This document shows, piece by piece, positions 1 through 5,828 of a stretch of DNA of 9,467 nucleotides. Every line of letters begins with the position of its first letter. Within the stretch, counting starts at the first letter, position 1. The position numbers were made by a program, and so were the translations under genes. The notes below the pieces were generated by a model. That model ran no database searches, was not told where the DNA came from, and saw only the letters and a program-made list of their open reading frames with translations. This DNA is from an uncultured Eubacteriales bacterium (lineage in GTDB: Bacteria > Bacillota > Clostridia > Oscillospirales > Acutalibacteraceae), in NCBI GenBank assembly GCA_900313475.1, contig OMRJ01000160.1:1-9467 (forward strand). The letters are read 5' to 3'.

Positions 1-336
1 AAATTCCTCGAGAAGCCGCGGCAGCTCCGAATTTGTTTTGTTTCCGACTATAATATCCGCGTCGCACTTTTCGCTTGCCTCCGCCGCGAAAGCCTGTGCA
101 TAGCATCCCGTGAGCACTGTTATCGCTCCGGGGTGTTCTTTTCTTAATCGGCGCAGTGCCTGACGTGATTTGCGGCTGCTTTCCGCGGTTACGGTGCAGG
201 AGTTCACTATGTATACGTCCGCTTCTTCGCCGTCGATATCCGTTACCGTGTGTCCCGCCGCTTTGAGAAGCTCCGCCGTTTCCTGCGTCTCATAGCTGTT
301 GACCTTGCATCCGAGTGTATAAAAAGCAATTTTCAT
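1..336 (-). CDS. mtaB: tRNA t6A37 methylthiotransferase MtaB, N-terminal part (cut by window edge)
   Basis: This is the first 112 codons of a minus-strand gene that runs off the left edge. MtaB is a radical SAM enzyme that adds a methylthio group to N6-threonylcarbamoyladenosine at position 37 of ANN-decoding tRNAs, giving ms2t6A. The translated start MKIAFYTLGCKVNSYETQE is the typical opening of the methylthiotransferase N-terminal domain. Its three cluster-binding cysteines are visible: C10 in TLGCKVN, C47 in VNSCTVT, and C78 in TGCYAQ. The SRKSRQALRR stretch after C47 also fits MtaB. The radical SAM CxxxCxxC motif and the TRAM domain lie outside the window, so MtaB is preferred over MiaB or RimO from the N-terminal motifs only. 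The ATG at 336-334 is preceded by a GAGGT Shine-Dalgarno sequence and a strong promoter. The first 87 bases are antisense to an open frame upstream of dacF, which is not coding. Confidence 0.88.
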   Translation of the reverse strand, partial: MKIAFYTLGCKVNSYETQETAELLKAAGHTVTDIDGEEADVYIVNSCTVTAESSRKSRQALRRLRKEHPGAITVLTGCYAQAFAAEASEKCDADIIVGNKTNSELPRLLEEF

Positions 337-367
337 CGGTTACCTCGTTCAAAAAGTGTTGTTTTTA

Positions 368-396
368 ATTATACGTCGTTTGCAGAGTTTATTCAA
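368..396 (-). promoter_or_regulatory. Sigma-A promoter for mtaB
   Basis: On the minus strand TTGAAT (396-391) and TATAAT (373-368) are separated by exactly 17 bases. The -10 box is perfect and the -35 box matches four of six. Transcription would begin near 361 and give a leader of about 25 nt before the mtaB ATG. It is the obvious promoter of the divergent gene. Confidence 0.75.
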
Positions 397-411
397 GGAA
401 AAAATGAATTA

Positions 412-439
412 TTGCCGAAGAATGCACATATTTTAGAGT
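412..439 (+). promoter_or_regulatory. Possible weak promoter for dacF
   Basis: TTGCCG (412-417) and TAGAGT (434-439) are spaced by 16 bases, upstream of the dacF ribosome binding site at 452-458. Both boxes are imperfect. Some promoter is expected in this 129-base divergent gap, because the gene to the left reads the other way, but this particular pair is a tentative choice. Confidence 0.3.
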
Positions 440-465
440 ATAGGAAAACTTCGGAGGTCATAAAT

Positions 466-1692
466 ATGAAAAAAGTTACGGTGTTTTTAATTTCGGTTTT
501 AGCTTTTGTGTGTTTTACGGTTCCCGTAAACGCATTCGGAGATACGGCGGACGAGATTGCCGCCGCCGACGGATTTATCGCCGAAAAGTCCGCCGAAGCG
601 CTTCTCACGGTCAACACATCGGCTGCGTTGAATATCTCCGCAAAATCATATCTTCTGATGGACAGAAACACGGGTACCGTTCTGCTTGCAGGCAATGAAC
701 ACGCACGTCTTTATCCCGCATCGGTGACGAAAATAATGTCGATGCTGCTTATCTCGGAGGCGCTTGAAAGCGGCAGACTGTCATATGACATGACCGTTAC
801 ATGCAGCGACACCGCGGCTGCAAAGGGCGGGTCGCAGATTTGGCTCGAACCCGGTGAATCCATGACGGTGCGCGAGCTTATGAAGGCGACAGCCGTTTAC
901 AGTGCAAACGACGCATGTGCGCTGCTCGGAGAAACGGTGGCGGGAAGTGAACGCGCTTTTGTTGACATGATGAACGAAAAGGCGGCGTCACTCGGAATGA
1001 ACGACACGCATTTTGATAACTGCACCGGTCTTGACGACGACACGGATACGCATCTTACATCCGCTTATGACATTGCTTTGATGTCACGTGAACTCATGAA
1101 GCACGAATCCGTAAAAGAGTTTTCCTCGATCTGGATGGATGAGCTTCGCGGGGGGCAGACGCAGCTTGTCAACACAAACAAGCTTATAAGAACATATAAA
1201 GGAGCGACCGGACTGAAAACCGGCACAACCTCAAAAGCGGGCTGCTGCATTTCCGCAACGGCGGAGCGCGACGGGCTGGAGCTTATTGCGGTCATTCTCG
1301 GTGCGCCGTCCGGCAAGGAGCGTTTTTCGTCCGCAAAAGAACTGCTCGACTACGGTTTTGCGAAGTATGAAATATATTCGGCTTCCCCGACGCTGACGGG
1401 TGAGGAGAGAGTCCCCGTTACGCACGGAGTTGTTTCCGAAATAACCGTGAAATCGGGAAAAACGGGAGAAATGCTTATCGATAAGGGCAGCCGCGAAAAA
1501 ATAACCGAAAAGACAACTCTTTTTGAAAGCGTGCAGGCGCCCGTAAAGAGCGGTGACACGGTGGGCAAAACGGAATTTTTTGTAAACGAAACAAAAATCG
1601 GGGAATGCCCCGTGCTTGCGGCGGAAAATGCGGAGGAGATGACACTTGCAAGCGCCATACACTGTATTTTTGGTGCATTTGTCAGAAAATAA
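466..1692 (+). CDS. dacF: Serine-type D-alanyl-D-alanine carboxypeptidase (PBP5/DacF family)
   Basis: This 408-residue secreted low-molecular-weight penicillin-binding protein removes the terminal D-alanine from peptidoglycan stem peptides at the outer face of the membrane. Residues 1-23 form a Sec signal peptide: MKK, a hydrophobic core, and a VNA-F cleavage site. The peptidase S11 domain covers roughly residues 50-290 with all three active-site motifs: SxxK (S86-V-T-K89, catalytic serine and lysine), SxN (S146-A-N148) and KTG (K251-T-G253). Residues about 305-390 fit the beta-rich PBP5 C-terminal domain, and the last 15 or so could be a short amphipathic membrane anchor. The open frame extends 72 codons upstream, but that part overlaps mtaB in antisense and has no matching protein character. 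The ATG at 466 has CGGAGGT seven bases before it and starts the signal peptide, so it is chosen. The paralogue name (dacF versus dacA or dacB) is an inference from size and lineage. Confidence 0.92.
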   Translation: MKKVTVFLISVLAFVCFTVPVNAFGDTADEIAAADGFIAEKSAEALLTVNTSAALNISAKSYLLMDRNTGTVLLAGNEHARLYPASVTKIMSMLLISEALESGRLSYDMTVTCSDTAAAKGGSQIWLEPGESMTVRELMKATAVYSANDACALLGETVAGSERAFVDMMNEKAASLGMNDTHFDNCTGLDDDTDTHLTSAYDIALMSRELMKHESVKEFSSIWMDELRGGQTQLVNTNKLIRTYKGATGLKTGTTSKAGCCISATAERDGLELIAVILGAPSGKERFSSAKELLDYGFAKYEIYSASPTLTGEERVPVTHGVVSEITVKSGKTGEMLIDKGSREKITEKTTLFESVQAPVKSGDTVGKTEFFVNETKIGECPVLAAENAEEMTLASAIHCIFGAFVRK

Positions 1693-1716
1693 AGTGCAAA
1701 AATCGGAAGTTCCTTA

Positions 1717-1745
1717 TTGAAATTCTATAAAATGTATAGTAAAAT
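1717..1745 (+). promoter_or_regulatory. Sigma-A promoter for pgi
   Basis: TTGAAA (1717-1722) and TAAAAT (1740-1745) are separated by 17 bases, with an A/T-rich spacer. A start near 1752 would give a leader of about 27 nt, followed by CGGAGG at 1763-1768 and the pgi ATG at 1779. I see no terminator hairpin between dacF and this promoter, so read-through from dacF is possible. Confidence 0.75.
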
Positions 1746-1778
1746 AACTGTGATAGATTTTTCGGAGGTCAATAATTT

Positions 1779-3119
1779 ATGTCTTTGAAATTAAACTGCC
1801 GTTACCTCGACGGTTTCGTCAGTGAGCATGAGTTGAAAGCAATTTCACATCAGGTAAAGGCTGCCAACGCGCAGCTTTACGAAAACAGCGCCCGTGCGGA
1901 GGGCAATGCGTTTCACGGCTGGCTCAATCTGCCCCGTGACTACGACAAAGAAGAATTTGCACGTATAAAAAAAGCCGCCGCAAAGGTCATTTCCGATTCA
2001 GACGCGCTTGTGGTTATCGGTATAGGCGGCTCATATCTCGGTGCACGCGCGGCAATCGAGTTTGTAAAATCAAAAAATTATAATATCGTCGCGGAGACTA
2101 CGCCGAAGATTTTTTTCCTCGGCAACAGCATTTCTCCCACGGAAATAAACGAAGTTCTCGCTTACTGCAAAAATCACGATTTTTCAGTGAATGTCATCTC
2201 AAAATCCGGCACTACCACCGAGCCGGCAATAGCGTTCAGAGTATTCAAAAAGCTTCTTGAAGAAAAATACGGAACAAAAGCAGGCAGACGTATTTATGTT
2301 ACCACCGACAGGGAAAAGGGTACGCTTAAGCACCTTGCCGACCGTGAGGGCTACGAGGAGTTTGTTGTTCCCGATAATGTCGGCGGCAGATATTCCGTGC
2401 TTACGGCGGTGGGTCTTCTTCCTGTCGCGTGCGCGGGCATTGACATCGATGCGGTCATGAAAGGCGCTGCCGACGCAATGGAAAAATATTCGTCGGGCGA
2501 TGTTTTTGAAAATGACTGCTGCAAATATGCCGCAATAAGAAACATTCTTTACCGCAAAGGCAAATGCATTGAAATGTCAGTTGCTTACGAACCCGATTAC
2601 ACAATGATGAACGAGTGGTTTAAGCAGCTTTTCGGCGAGAGCGAAGGCAAAGACAATAAGGGAATTTTTCCCGCGTCCGCAGTTTATTCGACCGATTTGC
2701 ATTCTCTCGGACAGTATGTTCAGGAGGGCAGAAGAACACTGTTTGAAACGGTGGTAACGTTTGCTTCTCCGAAAACGGACCTCACGCTCGAAGAGGATGC
2801 CGAGAACGCCGACGGACTTAATTTTCTTGCAGGCAAAACAATGTCTTACGTAAACCGCATGGCTTTCCAGGGGACGGTGCTTGCCCACAGCGACGGCGGT
2901 GTGCCGAATATCGTTATCGAAGCGGATAAGATGGACGAATATAACCTCGGTCAGCTTATTTATTTCTTTGAAAAGGCGTGCGCCGTTTCGGGATATCTGC
3001 TCGGTGTAAATCCGTTTGATCAGCCCGGTGTCGAAAGCTATAAAAAGAATATGTTTGCACTGTTAGGCAAACCCGGCTATGAAGAGCTTGCCGGCAAGCT
3101 TGCGGAGCGCATTAAATAA
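1779..3119 (+). CDS. pgi: Glucose-6-phosphate isomerase
   Basis: This cytoplasmic enzyme of glycolysis and gluconeogenesis interconverts glucose 6-phosphate and fructose 6-phosphate. At 446 residues it has the length of the short Bacillus/Thermotoga-type enzymes (about 445-450) rather than the roughly 550 of the enterobacterial form. Two SIS-type sugar-isomerase folds are apparent. Diagnostic motifs are GIGGSYLGARA (81-91), the phosphate-binding SKSGTTTEPA (141-150), DNVGGRYSVLTAVG (199-212), FGESEGKDNKG (285-295, with E287 the likely catalytic base), STDLHSLGQ (304-312, H308 the likely ring-opening histidine) and NPFDQPGVESYK (411-422, K422 the conserved active-site lysine). The residue roles are assigned by analogy with characterised isomerases. 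The ATG follows CGGAGG by ten bases. The gene has its own promoter and no terminator before the next gene, so the two are probably co-transcribed. Confidence 0.97.
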   Translation: MSLKLNCRYLDGFVSEHELKAISHQVKAANAQLYENSARAEGNAFHGWLNLPRDYDKEEFARIKKAAAKVISDSDALVVIGIGGSYLGARAAIEFVKSKNYNIVAETTPKIFFLGNSISPTEINEVLAYCKNHDFSVNVISKSGTTTEPAIAFRVFKKLLEEKYGTKAGRRIYVTTDREKGTLKHLADREGYEEFVVPDNVGGRYSVLTAVGLLPVACAGIDIDAVMKGAADAMEKYSSGDVFENDCCKYAAIRNILYRKGKCIEMSVAYEPDYTMMNEWFKQLFGESEGKDNKGIFPASAVYSTDLHSLGQYVQEGRRTLFETVVTFASPKTDLTLEEDAENADGLNFLAGKTMSYVNRMAFQGTVLAHSDGGVPNIVIEADKMDEYNLGQLIYFFEKACAVSGYLLGVNPFDQPGVESYKKNMFALLGKPGYEELAGKLAERIK

Positions 3120-3161
3120 AAACTACGGAAAAACAATATATATCGAAAGGAACGAAAAAAA

Positions 3162-3578
3162 ATGGTAAAACTTTTAATCGGCGAAAAAGGAACAGGCAAA
3201 ACAAAGAGACTCATTGACTGCGTAAACGATGCTCTCGCAGTTTCAAAAGGTCACGTTATATGCGTTGAGAAGGACGACCTTCTTCGCTATCAGGTGAACT
3301 ATAAGGTCAGACTTCTTGCAGCCAGCAACTACGGCATTTCGGGTTATGACGCATTTTACGGCTTCTTGAGCGGACTTTGCGCAGGCGATCACGATGTTAC
3401 AGATATTCTTGTCGATGCCACTCTCAAAATAGGCGGCAGAGATTATGCCCAGCTTGCAGCTTTTCTCGAAAAAATTGCAAGGCTCGGAAAGCTTACCGAA
3501 ACGACTTTCTTCTTCACCGTTTCCACCGATAAAGAAAATCTTCCCGCTTCGATTTTTGAGTGCTGTGAAGAAATCTGA
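3162..3578 (+). CDS. Small P-loop NTPase-like protein of unknown function
   Basis: This is a 138-residue cytoplasmic protein without signal peptide or membrane segment. The N-terminus MVKLLIGEKGTGKTKRLID contains a complete Walker A motif (G7-x4-GKT, K13 and T14) immediately after the first beta strand. TDILVDA (80-86) looks like a Walker B strand ending in D85. Two other stretches, YKVRLLAASNYGISGYD (47-63) and YDAFYGFLSG (62-71), resemble blocks I recall from short Clostridia proteins usually labelled hypothetical, or misleadingly 'twitching motility protein PilT'. There is no PilT/PilB secretion-ATPase domain and no helicase or kinase domain, so a function cannot be named. The ATG follows AAAGG (3146-3150) by 11 bases. 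It lies 42 bases after pgi with no terminator between, and the hairpin at 3606-3641 follows it. Confidence 0.85.
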   Translation: MVKLLIGEKGTGKTKRLIDCVNDALAVSKGHVICVEKDDLLRYQVNYKVRLLAASNYGISGYDAFYGFLSGLCAGDHDVTDILVDATLKIGGRDYAQLAAFLEKIARLGKLTETTFFFTVSTDKENLPASIFECCEEI

Positions 3579-3605
3579 ACAAAAATATTGACGCAATAAA
3601 CGAAA

Positions 3606-3641
3606 AAGCGGATTTGCTGTTGACAAACGGTAAATCCGCTT
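3606..3641 (+). terminator. 36-nt hairpin after the pgi unit, possible weak or bidirectional terminator
   Basis: The perfect 10-base arms AAGCGGATTT (3606-3615) and AAATCCGCTT (3632-3641) extend inward through six more pairs, two of them G-U, to leave a four-base loop (3622-3625). In RNA this is a 16-pair hairpin. On the plus strand it is followed by GTATAATAAT, a poor U-tract. On the minus strand the hairpin runs into TTTTTCG, which is better. It lies 28 bases beyond the P-loop gene stop, the expected place for termination of the pgi transcript. Its loop and right arm overlap the yceD promoter. Confidence 0.6.
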
Positions 3642-3648
3642 GTATAAT
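3620..3648 (+). promoter_or_regulatory. Perfect-consensus sigma-A promoter for yceD-rpmF
   Basis: TTGACA (3620-3625) and TATAAT (3643-3648), both exact consensus hexamers, are separated by the optimal 17 bases. Transcription would start near 3655, giving a leader of about 44 nt before the yceD GTG. A strong constitutive promoter fits a ribosomal-protein gene. The -35 box sits in the tip of the hairpin at 3606-3641 and the spacer is its right arm. Confidence 0.88.
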
Positions 3649-3685
3649 AATCAGTGCGTTTGTGCGTGAAACGCTAATTGTCTTT

Positions 3686-3691
3686 CGGAGG
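3686..3691 (+). promoter_or_regulatory. Ribosome binding site fixing the yceD start
   Basis: CGGAGG is placed seven bases before GTG 3699-3701. The upstream in-frame TTG at 3678 would put this site inside the coding sequence, so it argues for the GTG start. Confidence 0.8.
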
Positions 3692-3698
3692 AACGTCT

Positions 3699-4175
3699 GT
3701 GTTTATTGAGCTTGAAGGCGTTTTTGCCCGCGAGGGTGAAAAAAAAGAAATAAACTATCGGTTTCCGATTGAAGACGACGGCTTTGCCACTCCCGTTAAG
3801 GTGAGCGGAGAAGTCGTTAACAGAACAGGCATTGTTTATCTCGATGCACGCGCGGAATTTGACTATTCCACTTTCTGCGCAAGGTGCGGCAAGCCGTTGC
3901 TGCGGCATGCGCACGTCCCGATCCGTCACATTCTCGTGTCCCACCTCGACGACGAAAATGATGATGACGACTATATTATTGTGGATAATATGCGTTTTGA
4001 TCTCGACGGGCTTGTCAGAGAAGACATTTTTCTTGCTCTGCCGTCGCGTTTTTTGTGCAAAGAAGACTGCAAAGGGCTTTGTCCCGTTTGCGGAATTGAT
4101 CTGAACAACGGCGAATGCGGCTGCAAAAAACCGACCGATTCGCGTTGGGATTCGCTGAAAGATCTGTTAAATTAA
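3699..4175 (+). CDS. yceD: YceD/DUF177 family metal-binding protein, large-subunit rRNA accumulation factor
   Basis: This 158-residue cytoplasmic protein of the YceD (DUF177) family is almost always encoded just before rpmF, as here. Work on bacterial and plant homologues links the family to accumulation of 23S rRNA. Family features seen here are the CARCGKPL motif (C60, C63), the conserved D-LDGLVREDIFLALP block (101-115) and a C-terminal cysteine cluster (C120, C124, C128, C131, C140, C142) in the Firmicutes-type FLCKEDCKGLCPVCGIDLN form, probably binding zinc. Residues 84-91 are an acidic run (DDENDDDD) in the linker between the two parts. The GTG at 3699 is chosen over the upstream TTG because of the ribosome binding site at 3686-3691. 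A perfect-consensus promoter precedes the gene and rpmF follows after 31 bases. Confidence 0.9.
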   Translation: MFIELEGVFAREGEKKEINYRFPIEDDGFATPVKVSGEVVNRTGIVYLDARAEFDYSTFCARCGKPLLRHAHVPIRHILVSHLDDENDDDDYIIVDNMRFDLDGLVREDIFLALPSRFLCKEDCKGLCPVCGIDLNNGECGCKKPTDSRWDSLKDLLN

Positions 4176-4206
4176 CAAAACACTCAATTTTAGGAGGATA
4201 AATAAA

Positions 4207-4392
4207 ATGGCAGTACCTGCAAGAAGAGTTTCAAAAGCAAGACGTGACAAGAGACGTCAGAATGAGTCGAAAGTTGCGGTTCCCGCAATCGTTAAATGCA
4301 AAAACTGCGGCGACTATATGAGAGCGCACAGAGTTTGCCCCGTCTGCGGCTATTATAACGGCCGTCAGGTCATCACCGTAGAGGAGAACTGA
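4207..4392 (+). CDS. rpmF: 50S ribosomal protein L32
   Basis: This 61-residue protein of the large ribosomal subunit starts MAVPARRVSKARRDKRR, the diagnostic basic L32 N-terminus. It carries a four-cysteine zinc ribbon (CKNC at 31-34 and CPVC at 44-47), so it is the zinc-dependent (C+) form. L32 binds 23S rRNA near the exit side of the subunit. The start is supported by AGGAGG at 4192-4197, nine bases before the ATG. It is co-transcribed with yceD and followed by an intrinsic terminator, which makes a compact two-gene ribosomal operon. Confidence 0.97.
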   Translation: MAVPARRVSKARRDKRRQNESKVAVPAIVKCKNCGDYMRAHRVCPVCGYYNGRQVITVEEN

Positions 4393-4433
4393 TCGCCCTT
4401 GCGGTTTATCACTCTGCATTGACTTATCAGCGT

Positions 4434-4466
4434 AGGTGGAGAAGGAGCATGCTTCCCCGCCTTTTT
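4434..4466 (+). terminator. Rho-independent terminator after rpmF
   Basis: The arms AGGTGGAGAAG (4434-4444) and CTTCCCCGCCT (4452-4462) pair over 11 positions with one A-C mismatch and one G-U pair around a seven-base loop. A run of T from 4462 to 4466 follows. It lies about 40 bases beyond the rpmF stop and separates the ribosomal operon from the DUF512-der unit. Confidence 0.8.
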
Positions 4467-4499
4467 GCTGTTAGTACCGTTTTTGTATTCTTATAACAT

Positions 4500-5810
4500 A
4501 TGTCTGTAAAAATTTTCAACGTTACTCAAGGTTCGCCATGCTGGAAAAAGGGTTTTCGGGCAGGAGACAGTCTCGTTTCCGTTAACGGAAATGAGATAAA
4601 CGATGTGCTCGACTACAGATTCTATACCGATGAGCGAAAGCTGAAGCTGTGCCGTATCACTTCCGACGGAAAAGCAAAGAAGTGCACACTGCACGGCATT
4701 GATTCGTGTGACGATATCGGTCTTGAATTTGAAACTTATCTTATGGATAAGCACATGTCGTGTAAAAATCACTGTATATTCTGCTTTATTGACCAACTGC
4801 CCAAAGGTTTGCGCCCGTCGCTTTACTTTAAAGACGATGACTCGCGGCTTTCTTTCCTGTTTGGCAACTATATTACATTAACAAACCTTTCCGAGCACGA
4901 CGTGGAGCGCATAATAAAAATGCATATCAGCCCGATAAACGCGTCGGTACACACGATGAATCCGGAGCTTCGTGTTAAAATGATGAAAAATCCGCATGCG
5001 GGCGAGGCGCTTTCGGTTCTTAAACGTTTTTCGGATGCAGGCATAGCGATAAATGCACAGCTTGTGCTGTGTCCCGGCATAAATGACGGAGAGGAGCTTC
5101 GTTTTTCTCTCGAAGGTCTTGCGGAGCTCGGTTCGGTTCGCAGCATTGCAGCCGTTCCCGTAGGTCTTACAAAGTTCAGGGAGGGTCTTTTTCCGCTGCA
5201 TAAATATACGCGGGACGAGGCGCGCGATGTGTTGAGAGTCTTTGATGAGTTCAACGCGTCATATACGGCGGACGGACGGACGCAGATTGCTTTCCCGTCG
5301 GACGAGTTCTTTCAGCTTGCCGAGCTGCCGCTGCCCGATTACGATTATTACGGCGATTTTCCGCAGCTCGAAAACGGCGTCGGCATGATTGCGTCATCAA
5401 GACACGATTTTTACGCCGCGCTTGAAAGCGAGGAGGCAGATACAAGGATTCGCCGCTTTGCACTTGCGACGGGGTATGCGGCATACGACCTTATTGCCGA
5501 GCTTTCATCGGCTTTCTGCAAAAAATTTACCGGTACGGAGATCAAAGTTTACCGCGTAAAAAATACGTTTTTCGGTGAAGATGTCACTGTTGCGGGGCTT
5601 CTTACGGGAACAACGCTTCGTGAGGAACTGAAAAAAGAGGGCTTTGATTACAATACACTCATGTTGCCGTCCGTAATGTTCAAAGGACCGGATGAACCTG
5701 TTTTTCTTGATGATGTAACAAAAGAAGAACTCGAAAAAGATCTTAATACCCACATATTTATCACGCCGTGCGACGGGTACGGCATGTTTGACAGCTTTCT
5801 CAAGCAGTAA
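4500..5810 (+). CDS. DUF512 radical SAM protein with N-terminal PDZ-like domain
   Basis: This 436-residue protein belongs to the family known as DUF512 domain-containing protein, also found in cyanobacteria as a putative FeS oxidoreductase. No reaction has been established for it. Residues 1-70 look like a PDZ-type domain (GSPCWKKGFRAGDSLVSVNG at 11-30, then DVLDYRF). A radical SAM-like cluster motif follows: C88-x3-C92-x2-C95 in SCKNHCIFCFIDQLPKGLR. The core continues through LYFKDDDSRLSFLFGNYITLTN (108-129) and NASVHTMNPELR (148-158). The C-terminal DUF512 region, from about 220 to 425, includes VGLTKFREGLFPL and ITPCDGYGMFD. The ATG at 4500 is the only upstream start, because an in-frame TAA sits at 4494-4496, yet no Shine-Dalgarno sequence precedes it. 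der follows after 18 bases, so the two are probably co-transcribed. Confidence 0.92.
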   Translation: MSVKIFNVTQGSPCWKKGFRAGDSLVSVNGNEINDVLDYRFYTDERKLKLCRITSDGKAKKCTLHGIDSCDDIGLEFETYLMDKHMSCKNHCIFCFIDQLPKGLRPSLYFKDDDSRLSFLFGNYITLTNLSEHDVERIIKMHISPINASVHTMNPELRVKMMKNPHAGEALSVLKRFSDAGIAINAQLVLCPGINDGEELRFSLEGLAELGSVRSIAAVPVGLTKFREGLFPLHKYTRDEARDVLRVFDEFNASYTADGRTQIAFPSDEFFQLAELPLPDYDYYGDFPQLENGVGMIASSRHDFYAALESEEADTRIRRFALATGYAAYDLIAELSSAFCKKFTGTEIKVYRVKNTFFGEDVTVAGLLTGTTLREELKKEGFDYNTLMLPSVMFKGPDEPVFLDDVTKEELEKDLNTHIFITPCDGYGMFDSFLKQ

Positions 5811-5812
5811 AA

Positions 5813-5818
5813 CGGAGG
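5813..5818 (+). promoter_or_regulatory. Ribosome binding site of der with a T8 spacer
   Basis: CGGAGG lies ten bases before the der ATG, and eight of those bases (5821-5828) are an uninterrupted run of T. The site begins two bases after the DUF512 stop codon, consistent with translational handover between the genes. Confidence 0.75.
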
Positions 5819-5828
5819 TGTTTTTTTT

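Noticed and set aside
250..465. N-terminal 72-codon extension of the dacF open frame
   Set aside because: It overlaps the mtaB start in antisense, lacks a signal peptide at its own start, and the ATG at 466 has a good ribosome binding site and begins a clear signal peptide.
1761..1772. The string TTCGGAGGTCA before pgi, also seen before dacF at 451-460 region, as a repeat element
   Set aside because: It is a Shine-Dalgarno sequence with similar flanks. Variants also precede yceD and der, so it is the common ribosome binding site style of this genome rather than a repeat.
3678..3698. TTG start for YceD giving seven extra residues
   Set aside because: The ribosome binding site CGGAGG (3686-3691) would lie inside the coding sequence, and GTG 3699 is correctly spaced from it.
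3956..3985. Acidic run (DDENDDDD) in YceD as a possible repeat expansion or transfer mark
   Set aside because: The codons are mixed rather than a clean repeat, and an acidic linker between the two halves is not surprising in this family.
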